A DNA stretch of 64,000 nucleotides from Lewinellaceae bacterium (GTDB taxonomy: Bacteria; Bacteroidota; Bacteroidia; Chitinophagales; Saprospiraceae), in the NCBI GenBank assembly GCA_024644235.1, contig JAHELJ010000001.1:113556-177555 (forward strand), written 5' to 3'. The notes beneath the pieces were generated by a model. It did no database searches, was not told the DNA's origin, and was given only the letters and a program-made list of their open reading frames with translations. Positions 8,732 through 16,392 of this stretch are shown here, piece after piece. Position numbers and translations under genes: made by a program. The first letter of the stretch is position 1. Each line of letters opens with the position of its first letter.

Positions 8732-11700
8732 TTAGTTCTTGTAAATCTTGGTCACCTGAACCCGATTTCCTGCAATCAATCGTAGGAAGTAGGTGCCAGA
8801 TGAAAGTTGGCTCACATCAATAGTGCTACCACTTCCTGACAATGGTTTTTCGCCTCGCCTGACGGTAAGACCATCTACTGTAATGAGATCATATAATACG
8901 GGCTCCCTGATATTGCCATGAACGGTAATAGTATGGGTTGCTGGATTAGGAAAGATGTCAAGAAATTGTTCGTGCCTCTGGTCACGGATAGGAGTGGTGA
9001 GTCTGCGTTCGCCGTTACTGAACCAGATTCCCCATCGTGACTGATCCCTTAGTATCGTTGCTTCGCCGCTGCTATTGATCTTGTCGGAAAGGACGTCGAT
9101 TTGGGCTACCACCTTGGTAGTGACAATGAAGCCATTGTCTGTCTCAAAAATGAGCTTGTCATCTAGGCGGGAAAAATTTGGATACCCAAGGGTATTGTTT
9201 TCGTACAAAACACCCAGATCTCCCGTCTCTATGTTGACCCCAAGTATGCTGTAGCCGGTAGTAGCCTCCCGCTCATCAAGGAGATCGAAAGCAATGATGT
9301 GCGGAGAATTTTTGCTAAATGTCGGATTGCCAATACTGAGATCCTCCGGAAGACCTGAAAAGAGCTTGGTGATAAAGCCATCTCCATAGTCATTGCTTTG
9401 TTCGTCCCAAACTCTTATGAATCCGATATCCCAGTAACTTATGCTCTGAGAGCTGCCAGCTTTCTGAATGACATTGAAGGCATCATACAGAAGAAATTCT
9501 CCGGTGTGATCCCATTCCATAGCATCTGCGAAAAGTACATCTCCGGTGCTGATCGACTGGCCTTCAGCGGTGGTAGGATTTGACAACTCATAGATCACAA
9601 AGTTGCTTTGCTCCAGGGAAAAAATGTAAATCGAGTCGGTGATGGCATCGGTAATAGCAGCTATTTTCAGACCGTCTTTGGAAACAGCAGCATTGCGCCA
9701 GATTGGATTATCCTCCAGGATACCTCGCGAAAAATTATTCTGACTCCAATCAAACAGAATGAATTGTATGGTTTTATCCTCGGCGACGAATACGGTCAGC
9801 TCACCATTGTCTGTGACAGATGGCCTGCTAAGTGGACCAATCGTGGAAATCGGTTCGTTTGTCAGTTCCTGACCATTCTCATCAATTAGCCTGATCACTG
9901 AGAAATCCTCGTCGGTGACGAAAATGAAATCTTCTCCGGGGTTCTGCTCCACGTCCTCTGTATAGTTACCGCCTGTCTCACCTAGAATGCCGACTTCGTC
10001 AAAGGCAGCTCTGGCGGCATTGTGTACGGCACTGTTTTCTCCAAAGCGTAACATTGACTCGGTCACAACTGCGACACGAAGATCAACGAACTGGCTGGAT
10101 TTGGTAAGGTATTGGTCCAACACCGTGAAGTAAATCTGCTCGGCAACTTCGTTGCCCACCATTCGAGCAAATAGATAGAAAGCATGGTTTGGAATGCCAC
10201 TGTTGATATGAACGCCACCATTATCTTGGCGACCCGTAAATCTTTCACTATATGTGCGTGGTTGATAGCCAGGATCTCCTATTTTCGATCCGCCATTGTG
10301 AGGGTTTGATAAATCCCTGAGCGCACCTGTACGAAAGACTGCCGGATTGACTACATCTTCTCCAATCTGCCAGTTACCACGATCTATCATGCTCGCGAAC
10401 ACATCAGCAAATGACTCATTAAGAGCTCCCGATTCACCCTGGTAGGTGAGATTAGCGGTTGTCTGGATCACTCCATGTGCCAGTTCATGGGCAGCGACAT
10501 CCAGCGAGCGGGAAAGAGGAGAGCTGAAAGCCTGATTACCTCTGCCATAAAAGATGGCAACTCCATTCCAGAATGCGTTGTCCATATCCTTACCGTTTTC
10601 ATCAACCACATCAATCAGTGAGAAGATATTTCCACCCTGTCCGTTGATAGAGATCCTTCCGAAAGTATTTTGGAAATAGTTAAAGGCAACCTCGGCATTG
10701 GTATGGGCAGACACTGCTGTTGGACGATTCCAGGTGGTGGAATTGGAAACCAGATCTCGAAAGGTGAAATCATCAGCTCCTGGAAATGTATTGACTGCAT
10801 CGAGAGTAAGGATGACCCCGACAGGGTCTTCAGGCATACTGGACAGGTCAGGTCTAAACATGCTCTTCGAAGCATCCATCAGAATATGGAGATCTCCAAC
10901 TTGCCAGGTCTGCACAGTTCTTGTCGAACCATTGAGGTCCAAGCCGTTCCCTTCACTCATTCCATCAAGAACAGGTGGATGATGTAACTTGCAAAGGCTT
11001 GAATATTTTTCTACAATGGCCCCATTGAGTGCATTTACGAAATACTCTATACGTTCTACCGGACTAGGATGAGTGGTCACATGCCAGGTCAGCTGTAGTG
11101 ATTCTCCATCAGGAATAAGTACCAATTCAGTTTTATCTTGCGGCCATATAAAGTGCATATCCTTTCGTGCGGTGCGATCCAGCATTTTTACATTGTCGAT
11201 CCTCAAATCATTTTCGATAATCAGATTCACCTCAGTGGGAGTCAATCTTGGATGCAATTCACTGGGGGGATCAAGATTTCTCCAGGTAGCGGTCATAACC
11301 AATAGTTTGTTCTGAATATGGACGATGAGCTCATTGCCCCAAACCGGAATACCCTGGTAGACCTGCCGGTATCTTCGTCTCATGACATCATCCCTGTGAT
11401 TTTCTCTGACCATTTGTAAGTGATCTTCTCGACTCTCCATCCCGCTTATCCTGCGAGCCTCATCCAAAAAGATCTCAACCTGCTGATCCAATGAGAGTGA
11501 CCTTCGGTGACTTTCCGACTTCCATTCTCCTGTCACCCAAATCGATCCACTGTTTGTCAGTTTCTTGGCCTTCACTAATATGTGGGGGTTGGCAAGCAGT
11601 AGTTCTCCATCCAAGCTGGAAGGTGCTTGAATATAGGGTGGTGAAATCGCAAGCTTTTTCGGTTTGTAGCCAGGTATTAGCATTGGCTTGACTTGGTACT

Positions 11701-11812
11701 GCGATAGGTCGGTATCACCACGTGGAAACTTTCGTTCTACCTGGCTGGTCACATCGCTATTCGAGAATACGAAGAGAGCAAATAATAGAATTAGTGTCCA
11801 GTTGATATTCAT
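8732..11812 (-). CDS. Secreted M4 (thermolysin-family) metalloprotease with T9SS sorting domain
   Basis: This 1026-residue protein has a signal peptide (first ~23 residues), an FTP/PepSY-type propeptide to about residue 260, and a thermolysin-like catalytic domain. Zinc ligands are in HELAH (His442, His446) and ALNESFAD (Glu466), the same 20-residue spacing as thermolysin, and GGVHINSGIPNHAFYLF carries the catalytic His. A beta-propeller-like region (about 640-930) follows, then an 80-residue C-terminal domain (DIFPNPATHTITVHG ... GTYFLRLIAGNRVQVTKIY) of the T9SS type A kind, so it should be exported by the system whose porU/porV lie at the other end of the window. Its start overlaps the stop of a small lipoprotein gene by four bases. 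Confidence 0.93.
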   Translation of the reverse strand: MNINWTLILLFALFVFSNSDVTSQVERKFPRGDTDLSQYQVKPMLIPGYKPKKLAISPPYIQAPSSLDGELLLANPHILVKAKKLTNSGSIWVTGEWKSESHRRSLSLDQQVEIFLDEARRISGMESREDHLQMVRENHRDDVMRRRYRQVYQGIPVWGNELIVHIQNKLLVMTATWRNLDPPSELHPRLTPTEVNLIIENDLRIDNVKMLDRTARKDMHFIWPQDKTELVLIPDGESLQLTWHVTTHPSPVERIEYFVNALNGAIVEKYSSLCKLHHPPVLDGMSEGNGLDLNGSTRTVQTWQVGDLHILMDASKSMFRPDLSSMPEDPVGVILTLDAVNTFPGADDFTFRDLVSNSTTWNRPTAVSAHTNAEVAFNYFQNTFGRISINGQGGNIFSLIDVVDENGKDMDNAFWNGVAIFYGRGNQAFSSPLSRSLDVAAHELAHGVIQTTANLTYQGESGALNESFADVFASMIDRGNWQIGEDVVNPAVFRTGALRDLSNPHNGGSKIGDPGYQPRTYSERFTGRQDNGGVHINSGIPNHAFYLFARMVGNEVAEQIYFTVLDQYLTKSSQFVDLRVAVVTESMLRFGENSAVHNAARAAFDEVGILGETGGNYTEDVEQNPGEDFIFVTDEDFSVIRLIDENGQELTNEPISTIGPLSRPSVTDNGELTVFVAEDKTIQFILFDWSQNNFSRGILEDNPIWRNAAVSKDGLKIAAITDAITDSIYIFSLEQSNFVIYELSNPTTAEGQSISTGDVLFADAMEWDHTGEFLLYDAFNVIQKAGSSQSISYWDIGFIRVWDEQSNDYGDGFITKLFSGLPEDLSIGNPTFSKNSPHIIAFDLLDEREATTGYSILGVNIETGDLGVLYENNTLGYPNFSRLDDKLIFETDNGFIVTTKVVAQIDVLSDKINSSGEATILRDQSRWGIWFSNGERRLTTPIRDQRHEQFLDIFPNPATHTITVHGNIREPVLYDLITVDGLTVRRGEKPLSGSGSTIDVSQLSSGTYFLRLIAGNRVQVTKIYKN

Positions 11813-12231
11813 TTTCCTGAAATTAGTTGATTAAGCAAAGCATCTACATCCTTACATTCCTTTAGGACAGTTTGGTCTCCCTCAGCCCACACTATCCGGT
11901 TTCTCTGGTTTCCCAGATGAATATCGAGGAATCGATATGCATTGCCAGGGTGCTCAAATTGGTAGGATACCAACCCGAAACTGCGAATACTGTTGAATAT
12001 TTGGGTGGTCGTATTGCTTTTGAGCTTCGAAAGCTTCTCTAAATCCCCATTTACTCCCACTTGCTTGAAGAGTTGTCCCGATGTTAGAAGATAATACGTG
12101 GTTTCTATGCCTGTAAACCCACCGCCGGTTCCAAAGGCGATAAATTCATGTGATGTGTCATCGGGTTGAAATTGGGTGCTGCAGCCGAACCAAAAAGCAG
12201 AAAGCAGGCACATCCAGGGGGTAATTTTCAT
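11809..12231 (-). CDS. Small putative lipoprotein coupled to the M4 protease
   Basis: The 140-residue product begins MKITPWMCLLSAFWFGCSTQ, a lipoprotein signal with the lipobox ending at Cys17. The mature part is small and mixed alpha/beta, with FIAFGTGGGFTGIETTYYLLTSGQLFK near its start; this Gly-rich strand pair followed by a hydrophobic helix recurs in secreted small proteins of Bacteroidetes, but I do not recognise a named domain. Its stop overlaps the protease start (ATGA), so the two are translated together. A role as inhibitor, chaperone or partner of the protease is a guess from position only. Confidence 0.75.
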   Translation of the reverse strand: MKITPWMCLLSAFWFGCSTQFQPDDTSHEFIAFGTGGGFTGIETTYYLLTSGQLFKQVGVNGDLEKLSKLKSNTTTQIFNSIRSFGLVSYQFEHPGNAYRFLDIHLGNQRNRIVWAEGDQTVLKECKDVDALLNQLISGK

Positions 12232-12379
12232 ATGTAAAAATGACTAATCTAAGACGATAGTCAAGTTCTAAAGCCACAAAAACTCCAAACTTTCCTAACG
12301 ATGGGATCGGGAGTCAGGCAAGGTTCTTGTTTATGTAAAGCAGAAGTGTTAAACTTATAGGTAGATTAAATCACTGACT

Positions 12380-12796
12380 ATGAAACAGGTATCCATCATT
12401 ATCTCATTTTTCTTCTTCGCGGCTTCGACTGGATTACAAGCCCAAAACTGTAGCTCCTACAAGAAAATGCATTGCGATAGTTATGCGAAGAAAAATTGCC
12501 TAAAGTCTACAGCGGCAATTGCAGCATCTCTAGATGAAAGCATTCTTAAGGTTTTTGACGAAGCATCGTCTGAAACCAAGTACATTAGAAAGACAGAATG
12601 CAGCATCACAGGGAGCACCTCTTATGAGGATGTGAAGTTTGATAAGAGTGGAGGAAAGTTTGTCACTGCGAAGAAATGCGATCCCTCACAGTGGTATCGC
12701 TGCTCAAGCAAGAAAGTTGCGAACTGCATGGTTCAGTGCTTGCAATCGCTGGCTACCAGTGAAGTAGCTGTATCAGAAAAAAAGCAAAGAACATAA
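12380..12796 (+). CDS. Secreted cysteine-rich protein of unknown function
   Basis: The 138-residue product has a signal peptide (first ~22 residues, ending LQAQ) and eight cysteines in the mature part, at residues 24, 32, 40, 74, 100, 108, 116 and 120. The first three and the sequence 100-108-116 each follow a C-x7-C-x7-C spacing. The protein is Lys/Ser rich and probably helical. It could be disulfide-bonded or metal binding; no family is recognised with certainty. It is a single-gene unit: a divergent lipoprotein/protease operon lies upstream and a strong terminator follows 24 bases after the stop. Confidence 0.75.
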   Translation: MKQVSIIISFFFFAASTGLQAQNCSSYKKMHCDSYAKKNCLKSTAAIAASLDESILKVFDEASSETKYIRKTECSITGSTSYEDVKFDKSGGKFVTAKKCDPSQWYRCSSKKVANCMVQCLQSLATSEVAVSEKKQRT

Positions 12797-12820
12797 AGGA
12801 ACAACCAACACTTAATAAGA

Positions 12821-12856
12821 GCCCCGGTGGTATAGCTCCGCCGGGTTTTTATTTTT
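12821..12856 (+). terminator. Intrinsic terminator after the Cys-rich gene
   Basis: CCCGGTGG, a seven-base loop and CCGCCGGG form an eight-pair stem with one G-T pair, followed by TTTTTATTTTT. It lies just after the Cys-rich gene and its T-run overlaps the last codons of the convergent gene on the other strand. Confidence 0.88.
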
Positions 12857-13112
12857 CCAGCCATTCCAGTTCGAGATCTTCACTAAACATCTTGATAACT
12901 ACGGCCACTTTGTTGTCTGATTTGAAAGCAGAGGCTAACTCAGTCTTAAGCACGTTCATAACGGTATCAAATGGTCCTGTCATTTGAGTACTCATGGAGT
13001 TTGTCTTGATCTTCAACTCCTTGTGTGACCTAAGATTTTGAATGAAATCCAGAATAATAGGCCCGAAGTGTGAATTCAACGGATAAAGACTGATTTCAAC
13101 AGTGACTTGCAT
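12849..13112 (-). CDS. YkoF/MTH1187-like thiamine-binding domain protein
   Basis: At 87 residues this is a single ferredoxin-like domain of the thiamine-binding (YkoF, DUF77, MTH1187) family: it begins MQVTVEISLYPL, then FIQNLRSHKELKIKTNSMSTQ and the conserved TGPFDTVMNVLKTE stretch, ending with the strand KVAVVIKMF. Relatives bind thiamine or its pyrimidine part or act in unknown metabolite sensing. It is a cytoplasmic protein, alone in its unit. Its stop codon sits inside the terminator T-run of the opposite gene. Confidence 0.82.
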   Translation of the reverse strand: MQVTVEISLYPLNSHFGPIILDFIQNLRSHKELKIKTNSMSTQMTGPFDTVMNVLKTELASAFKSDNKVAVVIKMFSEDLELEWLEK

Positions 13113-13174
13113 ACCTGTGGATAAATTTATGGCCTGTAGAAGTCCGTTTTCTAGGATTCCTCCATTTTTGGCAA

Positions 13175-13182
13175 TATATTTG
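13175..13182 (+). promoter_or_regulatory. Candidate -7 box (TATATTTG) for a small RNA
   Basis: TATATTTG fits the Bacteroidota TAnnTTTG box. No good TTTG is found at the ideal upstream distance, only a T-run at about 13147-13150. Transcription would start near 13188 and run rightward to the terminator at 13339-13377. Confidence 0.35.
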
Positions 13183-13187
13183 TAAAA

Positions 13188-13377
13188 AGATTAATTAGTT
13201 AATATTAAATATAATATTGACTGCGTTATTGAACCAACCCATTAGTTAAATGGTTTAACTTTAAACGATTGAATTAGTTACTCTTAGGAGTGTTTACTAT
13301 AAAGATGTAGTTTTCTTATTTTGAGACCTTAGTCGAATAGCCCGAATTTGAAACGTCAAAGTCGGGCTTCTTTTTTT
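13188..13377 (+). ncRNA. Candidate unannotated small RNA (~190 nt)
   Basis: This stretch between two leftward genes has no reasonable reading frame on the plus strand, yet it ends in a strong plus-strand terminator that no plus-strand gene needs: the nearest upstream plus gene, at 12380-12796, has its own terminator. A TAnnTTTG box lies just before it. The body is AT-rich with a possible local hairpin around CCATTAGTTAAATGG. It does not look like tmRNA, 6S or SRP RNA. It could also be the 3' end of a longer antisense transcript. The 5' end is inferred from the box and is approximate. Confidence 0.4.
13339..13377 (+). terminator. Orphan rightward intrinsic terminator
   Basis: AGCCCGA and TTTGA arms pair with TCAAA and TCGGGCT around an AACG loop, giving a 12-pair stem with a single mismatch, followed by TCTTTTTTT. 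On the opposite strand there is no T-run after the stem, so it works rightward only. It lies 19 bases beyond the stop of the leftward MlaF-like gene. Confidence 0.88.
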
Positions 13378-13396
13378 CTGAAAATCAGGGTAACGA

Positions 13397-14158
13397 CTAT
13401 GCCTGCAGAGCGGAATCTCTGAGGCGTTGCAAGAAGGGTGAAGCGAAAATAAACTCCTGCAGAATCTGATTGTCACTAGTGAGGACTTCATCCTTATTTC
13501 CTTTCCAGGCAAGCTCTCCCATAAAAAGCAAATTGATGCTGTCCCCCACCTCCATCACGGAATTCATATCATGAGTGTTGATGACGGTTGTTATATTGTT
13601 TTCAACCGTGATGCTTCGGATAAGATTGTCGATAAGGATCGAGGTCTTAGGATCAAGTCCTGAATTTGGTTCATCACAAAACAGATACTTTGGATTCAAC
13701 ACGATAGATCGTGCGATGCCTACCCGTTTTTGCATCCCTCCACTCAGTTCGGATGGGTATTTCTCGTTGTTTCCGGCGAGATTTACTCTTTCAAGACAGT
13801 TGTTTACACGGTTTAATTTCTCCTTTTTGGTCAAGTTGGTAAACATATCGAGGGGAAAGCGAACGTTTTCCTCAACTGTCATGAAGTCAAAAAGTGCCGA
13901 ACCTTGAAACAACATACCAACATCCATCCTGACTTCACGGATTTGTCTCTTTGTCAGTTCCAGGAAGTTTACATTGTCATACCAGACTTCTCCCTTTGTG
14001 GGATCCAGAAGTCCTGCTATGATTTTTAAGAGTACAGTTTTACCTGCTCCACTGCGACCTATTATCAGATTGGTCTTGCCCGCTTCAAAATCGATACTGA
14101 TGTCTTTTAGAACCTCTGTGTCACCAAAGGATTTGTAGATATTTTTTGCTCGGATCAT
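13397..14158 (-). CDS. ABC transporter ATPase, MlaF-like (lipid transport)
   Basis: The 253-residue protein is a complete ABC ATPase: Walker A GRSGAGKT at residues 34-41, Q-loop at LFQG, signature LSGGM at 138-142, Walker B with CDEP near 161-164, and the H-loop His at 196. It resembles MlaF/Ttg2A, which powers phospholipid movement between the two membranes together with an MlaE permease and an MCE (MlaD) protein. The permease gene is directly upstream with a four-base overlap. No MCE gene is next to it in this window. Confidence 0.9.
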   Translation of the reverse strand: MIRAKNIYKSFGDTEVLKDISIDFEAGKTNLIIGRSGAGKTVLLKIIAGLLDPTKGEVWYDNVNFLELTKRQIREVRMDVGMLFQGSALFDFMTVEENVRFPLDMFTNLTKKEKLNRVNNCLERVNLAGNNEKYPSELSGGMQKRVGIARSIVLNPKYLFCDEPNSGLDPKTSILIDNLIRSITVENNITTVINTHDMNSVMEVGDSINLLFMGELAWKGNKDEVLTSDNQILQEFIFASPFLQRLRDSALQA

Positions 14159-14901
14159 CCTGTGAGTAAAATAGCGATGAGATAATCAGCCAACAGAATT
14201 AGTATATCACTTATGACTACTGCATTTGTGCTGGCTTTGCCCAATTCGATTGCTCCACCTTTTACGTAGTAGCCCTGATAGCAAGACACAGTCGTCAGGA
14301 TGTATGCAAAGGTAAATGCCTTGACAAACATCATGAAGACATTGTAGGGCACAAAAAATGACCTCAATCCCTGAATATATTCTGCGGAGGTAATCCATCC
14401 AGCAGGTACACTGGCCACATACCCGCCCATGATGCTTAGAAATGCAGCGATTGCAACAAGCATCGGAATCACTACCAGTGCAGCTATGACCTTAGGTAAG
14501 ATCAGATAGGCAGCAGTATTGACACCCATCACTTCCATAGCATCAATATGTTCTTTCTGCCTCATGCCCCCTATCTCCGCAGCCATGTTTGACCCGACTT
14601 TACCTGCTAGCACCAGACAAGTAATGGTAGGAGCCAGCTCAATAATCGTCATGTCTCGCACCACATAACCGATGTAATAGGTGGGAACAAGTGTGCCGTC
14701 AAGCTGATATGCAAATTGAACAGCCGCAACAGCCCCAATGAATACGGAGATCAGGATCACAATGATTAGTGAACCTACTCCGATATCATGCATTTGGCGG
14801 ACAGTTTCCTTCCAATACATGGAAAATTTCTCCGGACGATTGAAAGATGTCCGCATCATGATCATGTATCTTCCAAAATGATATAGCAAACCCGTTATCA
14901 C
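14155..14901 (-). CDS. MlaE-family ABC permease (lipid transport)
   Basis: This 248-residue inner-membrane protein has about five to six membrane segments and the MlaE signature stretches: GAVAAVQFAYQL, TIIELAPTITCLVLAGKVGS, and AAEIGGMRQKEHIDAMEVMG. MlaE permeases carry lipid between the MCE protein in the periplasm and the inner membrane. It is the first gene of the pair, with its stop overlapping the start of the ATPase. The intergenic region upstream holds a near-perfect palindrome and separates it from a divergent SDR gene. Confidence 0.92.
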   Translation of the reverse strand: MITGLLYHFGRYMIMMRTSFNRPEKFSMYWKETVRQMHDIGVGSLIIVILISVFIGAVAAVQFAYQLDGTLVPTYYIGYVVRDMTIIELAPTITCLVLAGKVGSNMAAEIGGMRQKEHIDAMEVMGVNTAAYLILPKVIAALVVIPMLVAIAAFLSIMGGYVASVPAGWITSAEYIQGLRSFFVPYNVFMMFVKAFTFAYILTTVSCYQGYYVKGGAIELGKASTNAVVISDILILLADYLIAILLTG

Positions 14902-14925
14902 AACTATCTTGTAGAAATTTGTAAT

Positions 14926-14948
14926 GCTAAAATAACCTTATTTTTAGC
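14926..14948. repeat. Imperfect palindrome in the mlaE/SDR divergent region
   Basis: GCTAAAATAA and TTATTTTTAGC face each other across a CC centre, with one extra T in the second arm. It lies about 25 bases upstream of the MlaE-like start, between divergent genes, where an operator could sit. It is AT-rich, so chance is possible. Confidence 0.35.
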
Positions 14949-15012
14949 CGAAACACTCCACGTATTGTTTTGCTAAAAGTCATCCATTTTTCTGACCACC
15001 AAACCACTCATT

Positions 15013-15711
15013 ATGACCAATGCCGTAATCACCGGCGGCACTAAAGGAATCGGTCGATCCTTATGTCAGTTATTCGTAGCAGCAGGGTACAACGTGGCCA
15101 CATGCTCGCGTAATCAGGATGATCTTCACCTTTTGAAACAAGAACTGAGCCATGACAATGCTGAGATCTTGGTACAGAAGGCAGATCTAAGTAAGAAAAA
15201 CGAAATCGCAGCATTTGCCTCATTTATCCACGAGAGCTGGTCACACGTCGACATTCTTGTCAACAATGCAGGTATTTTCATCCCGGGTTCCATATTGGAT
15301 GAGGCCGATGGAAATCTTGAAAAAATGATGGCAATTAATCTGTATAGCGTCTATTACCTTAGCCGGCATCTGGTGCCCATGATGGCTGAGAGAGGTAGTG
15401 GTCATATCTTCAATATCTGTTCGGTAGCTAGTGTTGAAGCCTACCCAAATGGGGGGTCTTACAGCATTTCCAAACATGCGCTACTGGGTTTCTCCAAATG
15501 CCTAAGAGAGGAGCTTAAAGGAAAGGGGGTGAAGGTGACTTCGGTGATTCCCGGAGCCACCTGGACCCACTCATGGGAAGGTGCTGATTTTCCTGAAGAC
15601 CGACTTATGCAAGCTGAAGACGTCTCAAAGACTATTATTGGTGCTTATCAACTGGGGCCATCTGCGGTGGTCGAAGAGATACTTATCCGGCCGCAATTGG
15701 GAGATCTGTAA
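15013..15711 (+). CDS. Short-chain dehydrogenase/reductase (SDR)
   Basis: The 232-residue protein is a classical SDR: TGGTKGIG dinucleotide-binding motif at the N-terminus, NNAG in strand 4, and the catalytic Ser-Tyr-Lys set in CSVASVEAYPNGGSYSISK. It is NAD(P)-dependent and cytoplasmic. The nearest functional label would be a 3-oxoacyl-ACP reductase-like protein, but a separate and better fabG lies nearby at 17601-18347, so its substrate is open. A nitroreductase gene starts nine bases after its stop and is likely in the same transcript. Confidence 0.88.
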   Translation: MTNAVITGGTKGIGRSLCQLFVAAGYNVATCSRNQDDLHLLKQELSHDNAEILVQKADLSKKNEIAAFASFIHESWSHVDILVNNAGIFIPGSILDEADGNLEKMMAINLYSVYYLSRHLVPMMAERGSGHIFNICSVASVEAYPNGGSYSISKHALLGFSKCLREELKGKGVKVTSVIPGATWTHSWEGADFPEDRLMQAEDVSKTIIGAYQLGPSAVVEEILIRPQLGDL

Positions 15712-15720
15712 ACTCTAATC

Positions 15721-16386
15721 ATGGAGGGGGAAGCGATGATACCATATGAGGGCAAAGAGTTTTCTGCAGAAGAAATGAAGCAGCGAAGCCAGACATTTCT
15801 GGCCTTTATGCAGCAGCGCCGTTCTTTGCGTGAGTTTTCAGATCGTCCGGTTTCGAAAGATGTAATTCGCGACATAATCATGGCGGCTTCGACCGCCCCA
15901 TCCGGAGCTCATAAGCAGCCGTGGACTTTTTGTGCAATTTCAAATGTTGAGCTCAAAGGGGAAATCAGGGAAGCAGCAGAAAAGGAGGAGTACCTCAATT
16001 ACCACGGGAGGATGTCTGACACCTGGCTTGAAGATCTTAAACCAATGGGTACCGACTGGAACAAGGCCTTCTTGGAAATTGCACCTTGGTTGATAGCTGT
16101 TTTCAAACGCCCATTTGAGATGGTGGATGGCACAAAGCGCAAGAACTACTATGTCAATGAATCGGTAGGACTGGCTTGCGGCATCTTATTAACTGCAATT
16201 CACAATGCTGGCCTGGTTGCCCTGACTCACACTCCCAGCCCCATGAATTTCCTGGAAAAAATCCTTCAGCGCCCCTCTAACGAACGTGCTTTCTTGCTGA
16301 TACCAGTGGGTTATCCGGCGGAACATGCCCAAGTGCCTAATCTACAGAGAAAAGCGGAAGGCGAGGTGCTGGTGTTTCATACCTAG
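15721..16386 (+). CDS. Nitroreductase-fold flavoprotein, iodotyrosine-deiodinase-like
   Basis: The 221-residue protein has the FMN-binding nitroreductase fold (QQRRSLREFSDRPV, ASTAPSGAHKQPW, GLACGILLTAIHNAGL). The lid region matches iodotyrosine deiodinase closely: EEYLNYHGRM, then TWLEDL, TDWNKAFLEIAP. Glu90, Tyr94 and Lys115 sit at the spacing of mammalian Glu157, Tyr161 and Lys182, which bind the zwitterion of halotyrosine. I infer reductive dehalogenation of halotyrosines, or a close relative; this needs testing. The start could be 15721 or the ATG at 15736, which is preceded by a G-rich stretch. It follows the SDR gene by nine bases and converges with the next gene, six bases away. Confidence 0.85.
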   Translation: MEGEAMIPYEGKEFSAEEMKQRSQTFLAFMQQRRSLREFSDRPVSKDVIRDIIMAASTAPSGAHKQPWTFCAISNVELKGEIREAAEKEEYLNYHGRMSDTWLEDLKPMGTDWNKAFLEIAPWLIAVFKRPFEMVDGTKRKNYYVNESVGLACGILLTAIHNAGLVALTHTPSPMNFLEKILQRPSNERAFLLIPVGYPAEHAQVPNLQRKAEGEVLVFHT

Positions 16387-16392
16387 TCTCGA

